DNA of 9,062 nucleotides from Bacteroidales bacterium (lineage in GTDB: Bacteria > Bacteroidota > Bacteroidia > Bacteroidales > UBA932). Below, piece after piece: positions 6,552-9,062 of this stretch. The stretch's first letter is position 1, and each line of letters opens with the position of its first letter. The position numbers were made by a program, and so were the translations under genes. The notes beneath the pieces were generated by a model. That model was given only the letters and a program-made list of their open reading frames with translations, was not told the origin of the DNA and ran no database searches. The stretch spans positions 1 to 9,062 of the forward strand of contig JAFZMA010000190.1 of the NCBI GenBank assembly GCA_017551215.1. Direction: 5' to 3'.

Positions 6552-6760
6552 TATTTTGAGAACACGAACAGAGGCTGGCCCTCAACTCCTTTTTTGTAGC
6601 CTTTGTAGAAATCCTCACCATATGTGGCGATGAAATCTATTACAATGCCCAAGATCTTTGCGATCCTCTTGATTGTCTCGGGGTTCAATCCCCCGCAGAC
6701 CGAGAGCTCATCGTCTCTTACATCGACAAATCCTCTCACTTTCAATCTCTTGTCTTCCAT
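6551..6760 (-). CDS. Small peptide 1, double-glycine leader peptide (putative C39 substrate)
   Basis: A 69-residue peptide of unrecognised family with a double-glycine-type leader. Residues 1-24 end DDELSVCGG, giving Gly-Gly at 23-24, Val at -4, and Leu and Glu at -6 and -7. This is close to the ELxxIxGG consensus cut by C39 peptidases, although Glu-Leu is shifted by one. The leader contains GFVDV (10-14), matched by GFVEI in peptide 2. The predicted core (25-69, 45 residues) is cysteine-free and slightly basic. It has an amphipathic helix (ETIKRIAKILGIVIDFIA, 28-45) and an aromatic/Lys segment DFYKGYKKG (50-58) containing GxxxG. It starts 51 bases after the C39 transporter stop and ends 11 bases before peptide 2, so all three are likely one transcript. 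The cognate-substrate role is inferred from the leader and context. Confidence 0.78.
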   Translation of the reverse strand: MEDKRLKVRGFVDVRDDELSVCGGLNPETIKRIAKILGIVIDFIATYGEDFYKGYKKGVEGQPLFVFSK

Positions 6761-6781
6761 ATTGTCAATAGTGTTTTGATT

Positions 6782-6804
6782 TCCGGCAGACTTGGCGCGC
6801 CGGA
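6782..6804 (-). other. Short GC-rich hairpin between exporter and peptide 1
   Basis: TCCGGC (6782-6787) and GCCGGA (6799-6804) are reverse complements around an 11-base loop that includes the palindrome GGCGCGCC (6794-6801). On the - strand it is followed by AAATCAAAA, not a T tract, so it is not a typical terminator. It could act as an RNA-stability or processing element that makes the peptide mRNA more abundant than the exporter mRNA. Confidence 0.4.
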
Positions 6805-6811
6805 TTCCGCC

Positions 6812-8950
6812 TTATGACCGGCCAGTCAATTCTATCCTGTTGTCGCAGCAGGAGGCTATCCTGCTGTCATGAGTAATCACAATCACGCACTTTCCGGATT
6901 CCTTAAGATCCTGCATAAGCTTTATGGAAGAAGCAACAGATTCTTCATCCATGTTGGAAGCCGCCTCATCGAATATCATAACATCTGCATTCGAATGCAG
7001 CATCCTGGCAGTCAGAACCATCTGCCTTTCTCCGGAGGAAAGTCTAACGCCGCCTTTCCCAAGACCGGACAGAAGTCCCTTGTCCAGCCTTCTTATAAGA
7101 GGCTCCATTCCAGCAAGCCGGCATGATTCCATAACCAGTTTAACTTCCTTTTCATCTATGTTTCCGTCCCTTCTTCCCGGGGACATTGCTATATTGTCAA
7201 AGATGGTGGCATTGAAAAGATGAAAATTTTGAGGAATCGACGAAACTATGCTCCTCCAGCAAGTAATAAGAATATTTTGGATATCAATGCCACCATAGGC
7301 TATACTTCCGCTGTCTGGAGTGTAGTCCCTGAGTATCAGAGAGGCAACGGTACTCTTTCCGCATCCGTTAGGTCCCAATATTCCCGTAATGCACCCCTTT
7401 GGAAAAGTGCAGTTGAGGCCTTCTATGAGAGATCTTCCGCCACGGTATCTGAAGCACACATCCCTGAATTCCAGATCCATGGGTTCTCCCTTCAGAACAG
7501 TCAGACAGGCGCTTGAGCCGTCTGTTTTTACCTCTTGGAAATCTGTTATCCCGTAAACCCTTTCAGATGCCGTAACAGCCTCGTTCAAAAGTGAGTCGAA
7601 CTGTACCAGAGTGCTTGTCGGTGAAATGAAAAATGCACTGAGAGTCCAGAAACTGACCAGTTCTCCCAGAGTCATCTTCCCGGCGATAACGGCACTTCCG
7701 CCAATTATGAGCACTGCACCCAGAATCAGCTGGTTCAGCGCATTGCCCAGCCCTGAAAGCAGAGCCCCCAGCTTTCCTGCCTTGAAATTCCAGAAAGCCA
7801 GGCGGGAAAAGCTGCTGTTGAAACTCAGCGATTCCGTTTCCACTCCAAAGTGCCTAATATCCGCCTCACCCTCAATGCTATCCATCACATCGTTCTCAAA
7901 CTCCGCCGCCGCAGCCATCACCTTGCGGCTCATTCTCCTGTTAATCCTGTCAGCCACCAAAATCAGCGCCACATAAACCGGAATACAGGCCATGAGAATT
8001 GCAGCTAACCTGCTGTAAAAGGTGAACATCAAGGTACACACGCCAATCAGCGTAACAGTGCATACGCACACGCTCACCACGCCTCCGCAGATGAACATCC
8101 TGATCTTCCCCGTATCTGAGAGCCTGCTTTCCAGTTCCCCCTTGGGATAATCGCAGAAGAATTTCTCATCCATCTTAAGTATCCGCCTCATGAAGCCTAT
8201 AACCATGGAGGTGTCCACTGAAACCCCGCCCTGAATAAGATAAAGGTCTCTCAGATATCCTATCATCAGCGATATGGGTATCATTGCCAGGATAACTCCT
8301 GCTATCACCGCCATCGTAGAGAAATTGCCTGCCGGGATGGCCTTGTCTATAAGCATCTGGAGCAGAAGGGAATTGCATATTCCAAGCGCAGTCAATACAA
8401 TGGATCCGGCCAGAGCAAGAATTATCTCTCTGCGATGCATGTTCAGAAGCCTGAGCAGCCGTGTCTTCTTGCCGATGGTCCTGTCTTCTGCACGGTATCC
8501 CTCTCCCGGGCAGAAAAGCACGATGTATCCGCTCCATCTTCCTGCCAAATCCGCAATATTCACCCTCCCTATCCTTTCTTTGGCCGGGTCCATAACCTCC
8601 GCACTATCCTTCCCCACATTGTATATGACTACATAATGCAACATTCCCTCTTCAGATATTGTATGGGCAACAACGGGTGCGCCAGCCTGATTGAGGGTGC
8701 GCAGCCGTGCAACTTTTTCCTCCAGGCTCATTTTATCCGCCCCTTCTGCCTTAAGCGGCTTTGCGCTCAGCCCAATGCTTTGCGCCCCGTCTACAATACC
8801 CCTTATTGTTATTCCTTCAGAGGAACATCCGCACTCCCTCCTCACCAGACTCAACGGCAGGCGGAGTCCCCACCAGGCTGCTACGCAGGTCAGGCTGGCG
8901 GCTCCGCAGTCGTAAGAATCATTTTGCCTTATATGTATCTTCTTCCTCAT
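6812..8950 (-). CDS. C39 peptidase-containing ABC exporter (PCAT) for leader peptides
   Basis: An inner-membrane ABC exporter that removes double-glycine leaders and exports the cores, 712 residues. The N-terminal C39 peptidase domain (about 1-150) has Gln9 (oxyanion hole), catalytic Cys15 in QNDSYDCGAASL, His105 in HYVVIY and Asp121 in MDPA, so it should be active. A membrane domain with about six segments spans roughly 175-450. The ATPase domain (about 490-712) has Walker A GPNGCGKST (526-534), Q-loop Gln574, signature LSSGE (637-641), Walker B VMIFDE (657-662) and switch His694. Length is normal for the family. The ATG at 8950 places Gln9 and Cys15 where expected; no Shine-Dalgarno is seen. 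Two leader-type peptide genes follow directly. A HlyD-type adaptor and TolC channel lie downstream and could complete export across the outer membrane. Confidence 0.96.
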   Translation of the reverse strand: MRKKIHIRQNDSYDCGAASLTCVAAWWGLRLPLSLVRRECGCSSEGITIRGIVDGAQSIGLSAKPLKAEGADKMSLEEKVARLRTLNQAGAPVVAHTISEEGMLHYVVIYNVGKDSAEVMDPAKERIGRVNIADLAGRWSGYIVLFCPGEGYRAEDRTIGKKTRLLRLLNMHRREIILALAGSIVLTALGICNSLLLQMLIDKAIPAGNFSTMAVIAGVILAMIPISLMIGYLRDLYLIQGGVSVDTSMVIGFMRRILKMDEKFFCDYPKGELESRLSDTGKIRMFICGGVVSVCVCTVTLIGVCTLMFTFYSRLAAILMACIPVYVALILVADRINRRMSRKVMAAAAEFENDVMDSIEGEADIRHFGVETESLSFNSSFSRLAFWNFKAGKLGALLSGLGNALNQLILGAVLIIGGSAVIAGKMTLGELVSFWTLSAFFISPTSTLVQFDSLLNEAVTASERVYGITDFQEVKTDGSSACLTVLKGEPMDLEFRDVCFRYRGGRSLIEGLNCTFPKGCITGILGPNGCGKSTVASLILRDYTPDSGSIAYGGIDIQNILITCWRSIVSSIPQNFHLFNATIFDNIAMSPGRRDGNIDEKEVKLVMESCRLAGMEPLIRRLDKGLLSGLGKGGVRLSSGERQMVLTARMLHSNADVMIFDEAASNMDEESVASSIKLMQDLKESGKCVIVITHDSRIASCCDNRIELTGRS

Positions 8951-8962
8951 CTTTCAAAAGAA

Positions 8963-9014
8963 GGGTGCCGGAAAAAAAGCCCATTTGTCCGAATTGTAGA
9001 AAAGTCCGGCACCC
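8963..9014 (-). promoter_or_regulatory. GC-rich hairpin in the leader of the C39 exporter gene
   Basis: GGGTGCCGGA (8963-8972) and TCCGGCACCC (9005-9014) are perfect 10-bp reverse complements around a 32-base loop. The proximal arm ends 12 bases before the exporter ATG (8950), so the structure would sit in the 5' leader and may hinder ribosome entry. On the - strand a run of seven T residues lies in the loop directly before the second arm. A riboregulator, attenuator or the end of an upstream gene's terminator are possible; none can be chosen from sequence alone. Confidence 0.5.
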
Positions 9015-9042
9015 GTGGATATTATGATAACAACACACTCAA

Positions 9043-9056
9043 TGTGCCTAGGCACA
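9043..9056. promoter_or_regulatory. 14-bp perfect palindrome upstream of the exporter (possible operator)
   Basis: TGTGCCTAGGCACA is a perfect palindrome about 93 bases upstream of the exporter start codon. Its half-site GTGCC recurs in both arms of the hairpin at 8963-9014. A dimeric regulator could bind here. No matching promoter element was recognised between it and the gene, so the role is inferred from position and symmetry only. The 48 bases to the window edge hold no recognisable gene. Confidence 0.35.
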
Positions 9057-9062
9057 GAAGAA

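Noticed and set aside
6782..6804. The GC-rich hairpin as an intrinsic terminator of the exporter gene.
   Set aside because: It is followed by A-rich, not T-rich, sequence on the - strand.
8919..8984. A 21-codon - strand frame beginning in the hairpin loop and overlapping the exporter start out of frame (possible upstream ORF).
   Set aside because: No Shine-Dalgarno, a very short product without recognisable features, and a start inside a predicted structure. It is likely chance, though a regulatory uORF is not excluded.
9043..9056. The palindrome as a phage or integron attachment site.
   Set aside because: No integrase, direct repeat pair or tRNA end is present in the window; an operator is the simpler reading.

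Overview
The window looks like chromosome from a member of the Bacteroidota, probably order Bacteroidales. Three things point there: TAnnTTTG-type -7 promoter elements, mostly absent Shine-Dalgarno sequences, and a lipoprotein of DUF4369/thioredoxin-like architecture that is typical of this phylum. The species cannot be named from the sequence. No rRNA, tRNA, CRISPR array, insertion sequence or transposase is visible.

Layout. On the + strand (2-2984) lie the 3' part of ribF (FAD synthetase/riboflavin kinase), then greA, a HIT-family protein and a thioredoxin-fold lipoprotein. The last three are closely spaced and may form one transcript, with a possible promoter overlapping the ribF stop codon. 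From 2953 to the right edge everything is on the - strand. In transcription order this is a C39 peptidase-containing ABC exporter (8950-6812), two small double-glycine-leader-type peptides (6760-6551 and 6539-6345), an intrinsic terminator, a long imperfect dyad, then a TolC-family outer-membrane channel, a HlyD/MacA-type periplasmic adaptor and tsaB. The lipoprotein and tsaB genes converge and overlap by 32 bp.

The notable part is the right-hand 5.3 kb. The C39 exporter keeps its full catalytic set (Gln, Cys, His, Asp) and a complete ATPase domain. The two small genes directly downstream encode related short peptides with a GFV[DE] leader motif, a GG (first) or AG (second) cleavage-type site, and amphipathic cores of about 45 residues. 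Together with the adaptor and TolC channel downstream, they could form a complete maturation-and-export route from cytoplasm to outside. The product could be a two-peptide bacteriocin or a signal. I do not recognise the peptides as a named family, and no immunity gene is visible.

Regulation. A terminator after the second peptide and a -7 element just before tolC suggest that exporter plus peptides and tolC-adaptor-tsaB are separate transcription units. The exporter has a GC-rich hairpin and a 14-bp palindrome upstream. The region between the peptides and tolC holds a 67-base concentric inverted repeat of unknown role.
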